From Tetracentron sinense (taxonomy: Eukaryota > Streptophyta > Magnoliopsida > Trochodendrales > Trochodendraceae), in the NCBI GenBank assembly GCA_015143295.1, contig CM026571.1, forward strand, positions 30,036,505 to 30,100,504: a stretch of DNA of 64,000 nt. Direction: 5' to 3'. The notes under the pieces are model-generated. The model saw only the letters and a program-made list of their open reading frames with translations. It ran no database searches and had not been told where the DNA came from. Numbering within the stretch: position 1 is the first letter of the stretch; every line of letters starts with the position of its first letter. Shown here in pieces: positions 20,316-32,349 of this stretch. A program made the translations under genes and the position numbers.

Positions 20316-20936
20316 TTTAACTCATAATTTAAGCTTACACAGTTGCAAAACAAAGGTAACCACACAAGATTTAAACTACACAGATGCAAAGGATAAGGAG
20401 GAATACCCCTCCCCAATATGTATATAAACTGATTAACTCATATATCCCTAGACATGAAGCTCCCAAAAGCATCACAAGATGGTTTACGTGTTAAAAGAAT
20501 TCTGCGTATGAAAAATGAGTGACTCTTGGGTAGAATCGAAGCTAGTCTCTTCTAGTCCTAGTTAAGGAGATAAACTAGACATTGAAGATGAATAATCCAA
20601 GAGAGAGAGAGAGAAAGACTTATCATTGCCGGAGAGAGGTTCCACCGGAGAGCAGCCAAGTGCGAGACGAGAGAGCTGAGACTTGAGACCAGAACGAGAG
20701 ACGAGGTATTGACGTTTTGCCCTAACACATCGTCTCGTAATTCGTAAAACACGTTTTAACCTTCTTTTTTAAAAAAAAAAGAAGTTTTAAACGCGTATAA
20801 AACGGAGTACGCGTTTAAAACGCGTTTAAAACGTATTTTAAAGTTTAAAACGGCAAACAAGTTTAAAACGGAATTTAAAACGGTGACCCCCTCCAAAAGT
20901 TTTAAACGCGTTTTAAACGGGTACTTTGTGACTATG
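20188..20936. mobile_element. hAT element, 749 bp, with TTTAAAACG repeats
   Basis: The left end is CATAGTCACCAAGTACGGGT and the inverted right end is CATAGTCACAAAGTACCCGT. Flanking 8-mers GGTGCAAG (20180-20187) and AGTGCAAG (20937-20944) differ at one base, consistent with an old hAT target duplication. The interior has an (AT)20 run and many TTTAAAACG/GCGTTTTAAA words near the right end. A related, diverged copy is at 31990-32349. Confidence 0.8.
20273..20311. repeat. (AT)n microsatellite
   Basis: About 19-20 uninterrupted AT units lie inside the hAT element. This is a likely length-variable site. Confidence 0.9.
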
Positions 20937-22489
20937 AGTGCAAGAGGCCAAGTTATCTCAGTGTCTAGGGGATACTGATGTGGTTCTAAAAGGAGCTGAT
21001 TGAGGCCTGAGTCCTAGTTATCTTCAAATGAAATATGGCAATGACTTTGCTGAGTTGGTCCCAAGTTGGCCAAATACAACTCATACCTGTGTCGTTGTTG
21101 GCCGGATCACACGTTGAAACCATCTTTTGAGCTTGGATGGGATCTGATTCTTTATGTTTTGGAAAATACTTGTTAAATGTTGACTGAGACTAATGATCCA
21201 GAAGTAGACGAAGGGCAGCGTCTAATCAATGCTGCTCCGAAGGCTTCAAGCTGCAAAGGTTTGTGAAAGCTGAGATGCAGATTTACTGCAATGCCACGAA
21301 AAAAGGGGGCCAGTTCAGCAGATACGGATGACAATGATGAATATGCAGCTACTACACACAACAACTCGAAAGGCTTGGTTACTTCTAACTCTTTCTGTAT
21401 CAAACACCAAAAAATGAGTGATTCTTGCTAGCTACTACTTTCTCTCAGAAGTAGCCTTTCCGACAAAATTCCTATTATTCGCCTCCTTCCATGAAATCCA
21501 ACAAACCGCCACAGGAACCAAACGCAAAAAAATCATACTCCAGTTGCCAGGGACTCAGCAAGCCAACCCAAAAACTCTCCGCTAGACTCCGTCACTCCGA
21601 GGGAAAAGGGAAAACCCTATGGAAATCCCAACAACCCAATTATGGTGCCCCGCACCTTTGAACTGAATCTACAATATATAGGCAAGTGATAAAATGTCTA
21701 CCCATTCTACGTGCATAATACAAATATATTTGGCATCCTCCAACCCTATGCATAAGATAATCAACCGTGAGGATCTTATCAAGACTCGTCATTCAAAGGA
21801 CAAAGGATATGTTATTTGGATACCCACTTCTCTAGATCAGACAGTTTGGGAAGCTTAGACAAGATATATCCATGGAGGCTAAGTAAAAAGATTTGATTGA
21901 AAGTACTCCTTTCATCTCTATTGACCAAACTCTTTTTCCCTTCAACCGTCGGATTGACGGCTGAGCTGCTCCAATAATTTGATGGTACATCTAATTCCTA
22001 GTAATTCACATCCATTCTTAACATTGGACCCCAAACAAGATTGCCTGAAACAGCAATCTGTATCTTTTCTTCTCTGCCTACTACCCATTTGAATATAGCC
22101 CCAAAATCGAACTTCAAAGGCCTAAAACAACATCAACCATCATTCCAGAAACTAATCTCCCCAACCGATCCTACCTTGAAGCAAATGTGTTTGGAAAACA
22201 AAGTTTATAGCTTCAAAATACCCTTCCAGTCCACACTACCACCCATAGCTACCTCCACCCTCTTACTACCCTATGAGACCTAAACTTCCCCACTACTATC
22301 ACCCTTCGCCACATGTTTTCCCCTTCCTCTCCAAACCTCCACCCAACTTACTCAAAAGATCTTATTTTCATCTCCTTCAACACTCACACACCTATAGTAA
22401 CAAAGTTCTCTATTTTTTTAAAAATTCCCAAATAACACGCGACTTTTTCGTCGAACAATTAATTCTCGCACTATTCACAATTTTTTGAA
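20937..22489. other. Part of TRS33 intron 1, nothing recognised
   Basis: No domain, RNA gene or bounded repeat is visible. The frames at 21173, 22041 and 22273 look like chance frames in C-rich or AT-rich sequence. Confidence 0.4.
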
Positions 22490-22846
22490 AAAATCAACTT
22501 TTTCAAAAAGTCGCAAATTTTACAAATTATTCATGACGTTTAGAAAAAGTTCCAAATAAATATCTAATCTATAGAATATGATTGTTTATAATTTAATAAT
22601 TAGTAATCTTATTTTTCCTATCTTACCCGATGTTTTACCAATTTATTTTCAAATTTTGTCAATTTTTCCTAGATAAATAATTCTCGAACTCCGACTTGGT
22701 ATTACTTTCTCTTTATAATTATTAAATTTATTTTTTAATTGTTAACATTTTTTTTTCAAAATTTTCCTGACTTTGCCAAATTTACTCTCTTTTTTCCAAA
22801 CTAGACGCCTACCGAATTATTTCCGAACCCCGACTTTGTTACTATG
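22490..22846. repeat. AT-rich repeat ending in a hAT-like terminus
   Basis: The right end, read inward, is CATAGTAACAAAGTCGGGGT, close to the ends of 31190-31363 (CATAGTGACTAAGTC). The left part (CTTTTTCAAAAAGTCG and following) resembles 63880-64000. The left border and target duplication are not clear. Confidence 0.45.
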
Positions 22847-24519
22847 ATAGCCAAACCTCCTTCCTCTTACGAGTTACGGCCTACAGACACTCTTCCAATC
22901 AACCATATGATACTTCCTTACGTCGTCCCTTCGTCCGAAGAAAATACCCTTGACTGTTTGTTCTATCACATCAGCCACGGACCATAAAAAAATGAAAAGG
23001 GATACATAGTAATTCAAAATGTTCGATAATGAATTACTTATGAAAGTGTTCTACCCTCTTTTTTATAACAACCCCAACTTCCAAGAAGGAAGTCTTTTCT
23101 TTACTTAACTCACCAACAAAGTTGCAGGAAAGCTATGTACAAGGTGAGAAGCTTGCTTCCCAGGAAGCTCGTTTCCCATACTCGCTTCCGTAGAAGCTCA
23201 TTTCCATCATGTCTTATTTAGTGATAAAATAGGATATGTATGTAGAAAGTGATTGGATAGACTCAAGTTTAAAACCTAGGGTATAGATCTTGAGCAAGTA
23301 TCATTTGATTGAAACCTATGACACCTAGTTCTCCTAAGGAAATCATGTTCCGAGACACGTGCCGGTCGTCAATGACACACAGCGGAAGACTTTACCCGCA
23401 AAAATGTGGGAATTTTAAACTTTTTTTATGAGCTTACATAAGCAATAACAATTGGTCATCACGATAACCCATTATAAGCAAATGCGTTACCTCACTGGCT
23501 ACAGTAGTCCTTACTTTTAGTGTCATAACTACACCGATATACCTCCAGACTCTAAAGTGTAACTCCTTATCAATTGGTAACCGCTTCAGAATCTGAAGAC
23601 ATAAAATAAGATGTGAGTCATAGAGCCCAGCAAAATCCACAGCCCATCTAAACTATTTTCCACATAATAACATTCATCAATAATGATATAGTAGTACAAT
23701 ACAATTCTCATATTATAATAATATCGTAATTCGTGACCCGAGATCACTCAAGGCTATCTCACCTTATTCGAGCTTCCTAACCTCAAAATTGTCAAATTCA
23801 TCCAGTCATTGTCCACGACACCAAGTTACCGTTTCAGATAACCGCTCACGCTTTATCCTTGAGTCCACAGACTCGATTAACTGGGCCTTCGCCCGTGTAC
23901 AACCTCTATCCATGAGTCCACAGACTCAATTATCAACCAATCGGGACTTCTCCCGATTATCACCAATCATTAGGTATGTCGACCTAATTAATCCTTAAAT
24001 CATCATATTCTACACATAACCCGAGTCTTCACCCGATAACTACCAGGAACAAAACTTCTGACACATCACACTCTGTCAGGAACCACACCTCTGACACTTT
24101 ATATTTTCCCTCTATAGGAACACCGACACACACACAATCACATTTGTCAGGAAACACATCTGATCGCCAGCATACACATCTGATTGCCAGGATACACATC
24201 TGATCAGCCATGATACAAATCTGATAGCCAGGAAACTCATCCAACCTGTCAGGAAAATGAAACTCATCTGACAAGCCAGGGACGCACATCTGACCAACAG
24301 GAAACACCTGACCATCAAGAAACACCTGTTTATCAAGTACACATCTGACATATCACTCTGTTAGGCATAACACCTCTGACGTGACACCCTTGTCAGGAAA
24401 CACATCTGATTACCAGGAACGCATCTGACCTGCCAGGAATAACACATCTGACATGCCAGGAACACCCATCTAATAACCAAGAAACACATCCTACACCTCT
24501 GACATCAAATCCTGTCAGA

Positions 24520-24722
24520 CAAAACACATCTGACATTAACCTCTGTCAGGCATAACACCTTTGACATTAACCTCTGCCAGGCATAACACCTTTGACACTA
24601 ACCTCTGTCAGGCACAACACCTCTGACATCAAATCCTGTCAGGCAAAACACATCTAACATTAACCTCTGTCAGGCACAACACTTCCGACATCAAATCCTG
24701 TCAGGCACAACACCTCTGACAG
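24520..24722 (+). repeat. 31-bp minisatellite inside the Gypsy LTR
   Basis: About six to seven tandem units of 31 bp, each with ACACCTCTGACAT and CCTGTCAGGC, fill this block. Looser copies of CATCTGAC and CAGGAA words extend left to about 24040. It decays gradually from the core outward. Confidence 0.8.
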
Positions 24723-25172
24723 CTACCATCATATATCATCACAACCTCTGTTGAGTGTATACCTGCCGACATAGGCCAATGCCCCCTCAAGGTAACATCA
24801 TTGAGTTCGTAAACTCAATACATCACTGGGTCCATAGACCCCAATCCAACCTTGAGCCCATGGCCCAATGTCGTCTTAACTCTCCCGACTATCGGTCACG
24901 GAGGAACCCGGGCTCATAATAGATACCGCATCTCCGGACCTAGCCAAAGAGGGACCACAGACAACATTTCACGTAGGTTAGGTTTTCTAACCATAGGAAA
25001 TCCCCAATTATTCAGGCCCTGCTTGAATAAGGCCTCACACCCGTGGACTAAGTCCTAGGGTATACCGTTCCGGTGTGGAACGTTACCCGGCCGATGGACC
25101 ATTCCATCACCTTACCATGTCCCAACAACATCACATCATACACAAAGGTTGTCCCGAGGTAGGACTTTTACT

Positions 25173-25420
25173 AGGCCAATGGACCCTACCATTGCCTTTA
25201 AAACATCACATCATATCAGATTCGTTCCGATAGGAAACTTAACCAGGCCAATGGACCTACCATTGCCTTAAAACAAACATCACATCATACAAGAGTAGTT
25301 CCGATAGGGAACTTAACCAGGCCAATGGACCTGCCATTGCCTTAAAACAAACATCACATCATACAAGAGTAGTTCCGATAGGGAACTTAACCAGGCCAAT
25401 GGATCCTACCATTGCCTTAC
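25173..25420 (+). repeat. 74-bp tandem repeat inside the Gypsy LTR
   Basis: AGGCCAATGG starts units at about 25173, 25244, 25319 and 25393, so the periods are 71, 75 and 74. Units two to four are nearly identical, including TTCCGATAGGGAACTTAACC. Confidence 0.85.
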
Positions 25421-25979
25421 AATGTCAAAATCACATCACACATATAGAAGCCCAGTCAGGCTCTCATAACTTCCTGCGATCGATTGCACTTCCCCTACGA
25501 TTTATCGCAAATCACACTGAGCCTAAATTCCGAGCTAGAAACAGCCCGAAACTGAGGGCTCCGTCCCTCTGCTCCATTTTCACTCTCATCCATCCCATCC
25601 ATACATCATTCATAAAGTCTCCGACCTTTTTCCATCCACACATAATATCACCAAACTATTCCACATAAATAAAGTAGTTTAAATAAGGGAAAAGAGAAGA
25701 GATGGAGAGGGATTTTACTTCTTTTGCGTTTTTCGAGACGTCTGGGGGCAAAACAGACACTACCAACGCATTCGGGAAAAAGATCAACGCCCAAGGTGAA
25801 GCTCCTCGCCTTCAAACCTGATTTTCCACAAATTTATCAAACACTCAACTAATCAACCTCAGTTAAGGACCCATAAAAGCATAATTTTATTCTATTAAAA
25901 TTCTGGGTCGTTACACTCGCTTCTCACTTTTGATTTGATTCTCGTTTTTGCTTCTCGCTTTGGTAACTATGCCCACCAA

Positions 25980-27587
25980 GACAACAACAAAATCCCAAGA
26001 TGCTTTGGGGCGATACTTAGGCCCAAGAGGAAGGCCTAGCATAAGGAAAATGCCCTAACTTACACCCCAAGTGGCTAGCAAGTTCGCCATGTTTGTTACA
26101 TTCCCAACGTCAAAGATTTTACTTTTACTAAAATTAATTTTTAATCTGTCTCAAAACATCTCGACAAACATTTGAGATATCTCAACTAGGAATGAGAGGT
26201 ATCATAAAGAATCAAGGTATCATTCACAAACTATAGGTGAGATACAATTGGACCGGCGGGCTGCCAGCCTCCCACTCTAAATCCATTAATTACCACGTCT
26301 TCGGCTTTGGTAATGAGTTTACTCAAAGCTTCATAACTATGATGAATGAGAATGGAGAAAGAGGATTTTCTTGCCTCAAACCTGGAAAATTCCTAAAGAA
26401 ACCTGCTGGAGTGCCATTAATGAGGATAGAGAAGGAAGTAGTAGAGTAACAAGCACGGATCCACCTTTTTCCACTTAACGTGAAACCATATCCGATGAAG
26501 CATATACTCCAAGCACAAGCACCAAGTCGGAGTTTGGGAATTATTTGGCTAGGAAAAACATTTGAAAAAACCGTTGAAATGTGATAATTTGGGGAAAATC
26601 AGGAAAATGTCCAAAAATATAAAAAATAAAATTACAAATACATCTTGCTTTGCTCTTCCTTTCGATTCTCTAACCTGGCCAATCAACCATAGAAGACTAA
26701 GTAGAGTGTAAATGCTTCACTCATTCCAGCAATTGGAATGGGCCGAAAGAGAGGGAGGTACCAGTGGGGAGTTTTGTGAACAAATCCCCCTATTTAATTT
26801 TATTTTTTAGTATTATAGGACAACCATCCTTCCCATGCACTGTTCCGCTAATTCTAATTTATATCTCAAGATTTTCAGGAGGCTACAAAGATGGATAATA
26901 TATGAAGTTTAGCATAGATGAGCAGGAGAAACAACTACAATATTTACTCAATGTTTCAAACACCTATGAGAAGTTCTGCATAAAAGGATTGAAAAAATAC
27001 AGAATGTAGCTTGACGAATGTTGTGGGGTTCAGTTGCACCATTAGTTCTTTGGTAAGAGAACAACAACCACTAAAATTTGAGGCTTAGGAACACAAGAGT
27101 TCAGATTCAAAGAAAGGGTGGAAACGTAAATGTAAGAAAAAATAGGGTGACCGAAGAAATACGGATGAACTAGGGATCGAGTCAATAAATCTATATATAA
27201 TCTACTTGCTGATCATTGAATTACGTTGCAACATTCTTCCGATAAGATCAGAATTCTTATTGGATCTACTTACTAATCATGATAAAGTTGTTCTAGTAGT
27301 TGATTATCCATTCATTCAGGATCTTAAACATAGTTTGTGCTAGAATCTGAGCAAAATCGTGAGCCTATGCATTGATTCCAAAACCAAGACTATAAACAAA
27401 GCAACAAAGGTGTAGCCGTGTAGGTAGAAACCATTATCATTGCATATCATGCTCTGAAAGACCAGTCCAATATCCTTATCAGTGTTGCCAAACTATCTTC
27501 AGTTCCAAGTCATTTTTGAATAATAGAGCTCTAATTTGGTTAGAGAGGTCATTGCCGATAAAGTCGGAGCAACTATGAACTATCTCT
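25980..27587. other. Part of TRS33 intron 1, no gene recognised
   Basis: The frame at 26237-26449 has no domain. No bounded repeat was found. This is AT-rich DNA between the split hAT element and the Copia element. Confidence 0.4.
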
Positions 27588-27770
27588 GTTGATATATGTA
27601 ATATCGGGGGTATACATGTAAAAGGGCATATATGTAATGTTCTCTCTTAATATAAGATGCTAGTAGGGTTCTCTATCCCTAACTGAGCAATTTACCCTAA
27701 TCTCTCTTCTTCTTCTCTTTTCTCTCTTTCACTTCTCTAAACCCTAAATCCTCAAAACTCATTCTCCAAC
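27588..27770 (+). mobile_element. Copia 5' LTR
   Basis: It starts TGTTGATATATGTAATATCG, contains CT-rich and AAACCCTAAATCC words, and ends near CTCCAACT. A degraded primer-binding region follows, then gag at 28344. The layout mirrors the minus-strand LTR at 4607-4801, but the sequences are only loosely alike. Confidence 0.55.
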
Positions 27771-28343
27771 TTCGTACCAGTATCACAACAAAGGAAGAAG
27801 AAGCTTGTTAAAACCAGAAGCAAGCACCAAAGGAAGAAGACACACTAGTGACGTCACCAGCCGTACGGCTGACATCAACGATATAGCCTAGGATGCTCCT
27901 TGGGGTACTCTGAAGGTATTTTTTTTTAGAGAGGTTGATTTTAGAGGATTTTTTAATCCTATTTCATGTTATTTAGATAAATATTGATGAAATTACAATG
28001 ATTTGAAGAAAAAATACATAAAAGTTCCATTAAAAATATTGTTTCGGTTCAGAATTTTTTCCGCATGAATGGGTTGTTGTTCCCGCAGGTTATTGGTCAT
28101 GGTTGGGCCGTTTTTTTTATAAGAACATATTCAACCTGTTTTTTCTCCATTTGGATGAGTTTTTAAGTAGTTGTGAAGTTTTTAGAGGCCCTATTCACTT
28201 CAGTTTTTTTGCTGTTAAAGGGTTTTTTATGCCCTATTTGCTTATAACAACTTAGGTCCTCTTTTTTTGGTAAACTTCATACCATTGGATCTTTTGTTGA
28301 AGAGATATTGATTGATCGGTAGTTTGCTACTTGAGTTTTTTCT

Positions 28344-30729
28344 TTGGATGCTAAAGTTCTTACTCCATCGGCTCTTTCTAACTCAGTTGTCCACTCTATC
28401 ACCAATATTAAATTCAATGGTGATAATTTTCTTGCGTGGCGATACTCGGTTGAGCTTTATATTAGGGTTGTTCTAAGATGGGGTATCTTGATGGTAAGAC
28501 CCTACAGATGGAGACAAAGTATTTATGAGATTGCTAAGTGGAAGGTCGAGAATTGCATTATTTTGGGCTGGTTGTTTAATTCTATGGAGCCTCAAATTGC
28601 CATGGAATACATTTTCTATAAGAATTTTCATGAGCTTCGAGATGCTCTTGTTCATACTTATGTCTTAGTAGAGAATGATGCTCGGATTTATCAACTTACT
28701 CGTGAGATTGCTCACTTTCGATAAGGGGATGTCTATCTCAGATTATTTTGGGGCTCTCCAGCGTCATTGAGAAGAATTGAGTCATTATGAGCCTCTTTCT
28801 GAATTGTCCGATGCTTTTGCCAAGGTTATAACGAAGCGAATTGAGAGTCATCGCATTTATGATTTCTTGGGTGGTCTTCGGGTCAAACTCGAGTAGTTGT
28901 GTACTCAGACACTTGCCACATCTCCTCTACCCTCTCTTCAATCTATGTGTACTCCACTGTGTTTGGTGAGGAACGTCACCGGGCTGTTATGTCTTCAAGC
29001 ACCACTCCTATGCCCCATCCAGACCATACCGCGTTTGCCACCGATTTCCACTCTGCTGCATGCCATGGTAGTGGGGTTGATAGGGGTCGTCGTGGCGTTC
29101 GAGGTTGTTGCAGACTTACTACTCCTTGTGCTCACTGTGGTATAGTTGGACATGATAGTGATCATTGTCATCGTCTGCATGGCTATCCCAAGAGTTACCA
29201 GTCTCGCTCTACTGCTCACTTTACTACAACTCCTGCTATTGATCCTCCGTCCTTCTCAGTTGTTGCGAGTGTATCCTTTGGAGTCCATGAGAGCCCAAGT
29301 TGCGGAGATGATCTGAGCTGAGTTCCGTCTCCAGAGTGATTCTCCTAATATTGCTGCTTCATCTGCCACAAGTATCCATGCTCACTCAGCATATGCCGTC
29401 ACTACATCGTCTTCTCCTAGCTGGGTTATTGATTCCAGAGCTACTGATCATATGATTGGGGTTATTCCATTATTCACCTCCATCGCCTACTACCAAGGTT
29501 CGCTTGACTGATGGTTCTGTTACTCCGGTTTTAGGACATACTTGTATCTCCATCTCTCTTTATTTCATGTTTTACATCTTCCTCATTTATCTTCTAACCT
29601 TCTTTCAGCTAGTAGTTTTATTATCAAACCTAATTATTGTGCTATGTTTTATCATTCTCATCGTCTCTTTCAGGACCTGACTACGAGGAGGATTGTTGGC
29701 TCGACACTGATTATGCTCCTGATCGTGTCTCCTCTACTGCTGCTACTGTTTTTGTTTTTCCCTTTTTTTTGTTGATGCTACTCTTGATACTTATTATTTA
29801 TGGCATGCCAAGCTTGGGCATGTTGGATCTAAGACTTTATGTTCTTTGATTTCTATTTTAGTAAACTTTATTTATCATCTACTTTTCAATGTGATACTTG
29901 TGAGCTTACTAAACATGTTCGTACTGGTTATCCTCACATGCATAGATATCATTCTATTTTTCAATTAGTTCATTTTGATATTTGGGGATCATCTCTTGTT
30001 CCCTCAAGTGATGGTTTTCGTTATAATGTTACTTTTATTGATGATTACGTTCGGGCTACTTAGGTTTACCTTCTTAAGTCTAAGGATGAGGTGTTTTCTA
30101 AATTTCAGGAATTGCATGCTATGATTGTTACCCAATTTAGTGGTCTTATTAAGACCTTTTGTTCTGATAATGGTGGTGAGTATCTCTCTGCTCCTTTTGT
30201 CCAGTTTCTTCAAACTTATGGTGTTGCTCATCAGCTTACCTGTCTTTACACTCCTCAACAAAATAGCGTTGCTGAGTGCAAGAATCATCATTTTGTCGGT
30301 GTCACTCGTTCTTTATTGTGAGACATGCAAGTGCCTAAGCCTTATTGGTCTATGGCTCTTCTCACTGTCTGTTTTCTCATCAATCAGACACCTTCTCGCA
30401 TTCTTGATGGCCTCTCAACATATCAGCTTCTTTGCCCTCAGCTTCCTATTTTTCTCATTGAGCCACGGGTATTTAGTTGTACCTACTTTGTCCAGGATCT
30501 TTGTCCAAGTCATAAAAAATTGGATGATAATAGATGTATCTTTGTTGTTTACTCTAGCATCTCTAAAGGCTATCGATGTTATGACCCCCAGTCTCGTCGT
30601 TTCTTTGTCTCTCTGGATGTTACTTTTTTCGAGACAGTTCATTATTTCTCTCATGCTCTTATTGTGCCTCCTGTCTCTGTCTTTACCTACTGTTTCTCCT
30701 ATCTCTATTCCTTTACCTATTAGTCTATT
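28344..30729 (+). pseudogene. Decayed Copia gag-integrase, reverse transcriptase missing
   Basis: In order: gag (ITNIKFNGDNFLAWRYSVEL near 28410, then a helical region to 28720), a zinc-knuckle-like stretch near 29120-29175 (CAHCG...GH...C), a protease-like WVIDS near 29420, a pre-integrase CDTCELTKHVRTGYP at about 29900, and the integrase core. The integrase core keeps FDIWGSS (first Asp), FCSDNGGEY (second Asp) and TPQQNSVAECKNHH (Glu). Stops and frameshifts interrupt it at least at 28722, 28894, 30061 and 30319. The sequence breaks off after the integrase C-terminal region (FVSLDVTFFETVHYF), where the miniature LTR element begins. No reverse transcriptase, RNase H or 3' LTR follows. It lies antisense in TRS33 intron 1. 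Confidence 0.85.
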
Positions 30730-31043
30730 TGATGCAGGAGCATCCACATTGGGGTAGGGTGGCATACGGGGTGGGGCCCATTAAGAGGTGGCCCATGGGG
30801 TAGGGCCCGCTGAGGTGGGGTGGCCCACGAGGTAGGGTGACCCATGGGGTAGGGCCAACTTGGGGGTCTCGACCAGGTTGCCTAGGCTATAAGATAAAGG
30901 GGTTTAATCTCAAGCTCCCATCAGTCACGACTTTTGTGGAGTATTGGTTAAGTTCCTGCATCAAATGATATCAGAGCAGGTATCGGGTTCGAGTCTCCTC
31001 ACCGGTGTGGGTGGATGATGCAGAAGCATCTCCACATTGGGCC
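30730..31043 (+). mobile_element. Miniature LTR element (TRIM-like)
   Basis: A 234-bp repeat unit, 30730-30963, starts TGATGCAGGA and ends TCCTGCATCA, a perfect 10-bp inverted terminus. Two bases later comes TGATATCAGAGC, a primer-binding site one base off the tRNA-Met type. After only about 52 bp of internal sequence, a second LTR start, TGATGCAGAAGCATC, appears at 31016 and is cut off at about 31043. A complete element this small would be a terminal-repeat retrotransposon in miniature. GGTGGGGTGGCCC-type G-rich repeats fill the first LTR. Confidence 0.7.
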
Positions 31044-31187
31044 GACGTGGTCGTGGCGTTCGAGGTTGTGGCAAACTTATTACTCCTTGTACTCACTGTG
31101 GTATAGTGAGGCATGATCGTGATCATTATTATCATCTGCATGGCTATCCCGAGAGTTACCAGCCTCACTCTGCTACTCACTTTACCC
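31044..31187 (+). pseudogene. Second copy of the Copia gag zinc-knuckle region
   Basis: This 144-bp stretch is collinear with about 29085-29225 of the Copia pseudogene. Both share CGTGGCGTTCGAGGTTG, ACTCACTGTGGTATAGT and TGCATGGCTATCCC. It is fused directly to the truncated second LTR of the miniature element. It may be captured or template-switched gag sequence, or part of a second Copia copy. Confidence 0.8.
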
Positions 31188-31363
31188 CGAATTTCCCAAA
31201 CTATTCTTGAATTTGGCAAAAAAACTACTACTTTTATATTTTTTTTAATTAAATTGTTCAATTTATTTTTATAATTATTAATTATTTTTTCCTGATTTTT
31301 TTCGAATTATCTCCGAACTTGATCCCTTTCAAATTATTTCCAAAATTTGACTTAGTCACTATG
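31188..31363. repeat. AT-rich fragment with hAT-like right end
   Basis: It ends CTTAGTCACTATG; read inward this is CATAGTGACTAAGTC. The interior shares GAATTATYTCCGAAC-type words with 22800-22846. The left border is lost at the gag fragment. Confidence 0.4.
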
Positions 31364-31989
31364 TTAGAAACCTGAAAAACTTATGAATACACATTAAAGT
31401 TGATAAATAATTGTAATTCAATTTAGTTTCTAAACCTATTTCAATATACAATTGATGAACTCAATGTTTTTACAATACTAAATCAATATGTGAAGAGGAG
31501 ATGAATAGTTAAATAAATTTTAATTTATGAAATACTATTAGGAAATTATTTAAATGTTTAATATTACTAAAAAGCTCTCATGGGCATAATATACTAATAA
31601 TAAAATTATTAGAATAAAAAATTATAATTTATAATAAGTTTAATGGTAACCACACTCTAATAATAAAATAATTATTTATAATAAGGTTTTTTTTTATCGA
31701 TAAGCAAGGGAGTATATTAATCAGAAAGAATGTACAAGCAGAAATTACAGTACAATGCAAAGTTTACAGCGGCGTAAACCAAAGGTAACTAAAATAGCAT
31801 CATCCCAACACATCACCTAGATCCATCCCGCCATTACAAATGGAGACGCATTCAAAGATCAAAATGCAAATTCAAGCCTGAATAGTAGAAATAGGAGATG
31901 AGGAATTGTCAAAGACTCTCCAATTTCTTTGATGCCATATTGACCATGATATGGCCCTGGTAGAACCCTTAAAATCGCCCTCTTGGCAC
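31364..31989. other. AT-rich intron segment, nothing recognised
   Basis: Very AT-rich up to 31700. I see no coding or bounded repeat. Confidence 0.4.
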
Positions 31990-32349
31990 CATAGTTACCA
32001 AACACTCATATGATACCCATATAATATTTTTAGAGAGTGTTCTCGTTTAAAACTGCGTGTTTTTACCGTGTTACGAATTATACCCGTATTGCTTTATAAT
32101 ACTCATTTAATACATGAATTACGTATTAAACGCGTACAATATGCATATTTTTGCCGTACTTTTACCGTGTTAAACGCATATTTCATATTAAATGATTATT
32201 ATTAGTTAATATTAGGAGTTTTATTTATTTATAATTATTAATTATTTTTAAATTATCCCGTTCTTTTGCTGTGTTTTTGCCGTATAACACCCGTACTTCC
32301 CGAACGGATCATTGCTGTATTATACCCGTACCTGTACTTGGTAACTATG
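31990..32349. mobile_element. hAT-type MITE related to the one at 20188
   Basis: The ends are CATAGTTACCAAACACTC and, read inward from the right, CATAGTTACCAAGTACAGGT. Shared words with 20188-20936 include GTACTTCCCGAACG (inverse) and runs of TTAAACGCGT. The flanking 8-mers do not match, so no target duplication is visible. Confidence 0.6.

Larger units (their letters stand above)
23327..25915 (+). mobile_element. Gypsy (Tekay-like) LTR, about 2.6 kb, nested in a hAT element
   Basis: It starts near TATGACACC, passes through GTTCCGAGAC and GCGGAAGACTTTACCCGC, and ends with AAGGACCCATAAA...TGGGTCGTTACA. Start and end are collinear with the solo LTR at 47331-50214. No internal coding region or second LTR is present, so it is probably a solo LTR. 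I could not find a matching 5-bp target duplication (the right flank is CTCGC). It carries two tandem-repeat blocks (24520-24722 and 25173-25420). Confidence 0.7.
23117..25971. mobile_element. hAT element split by a nested Gypsy LTR
   Basis: The ends are CAAAGTTGCAGGAAAGC (left) and, read inward from the right, CATAGTTACCAAAGCGAGA. Flanking 8-mers CTCACCAA (23109-23116) and CCCACCAA (25972-25979) match at 7 of 8 bases. The hAT parts are 23117 to about 23327 and 25916-25971. The left part is collinear with the reverse complement of the hAT at 60243-60582, sharing GGAAGCTCGTTTCCC and GATTGAAACCTA. Confidence 0.72.

Noticed and set aside
22041-22488. Two adjacent Pro/His-rich frames in TRS33 intron 1
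   Set aside because: Low-complexity C/A-rich sequence, with no domain and no splice context.
30980-31000. GGGTTCGAGTCTCC as a tRNA B box
   Set aside because: It follows a primer-binding site inside the miniature LTR element. No cloverleaf can be formed around it.
30971-31261. Minus-strand frame over the miniature LTR/gag junction
   Set aside because: It is antisense to the recognised gag zinc-knuckle fragment.
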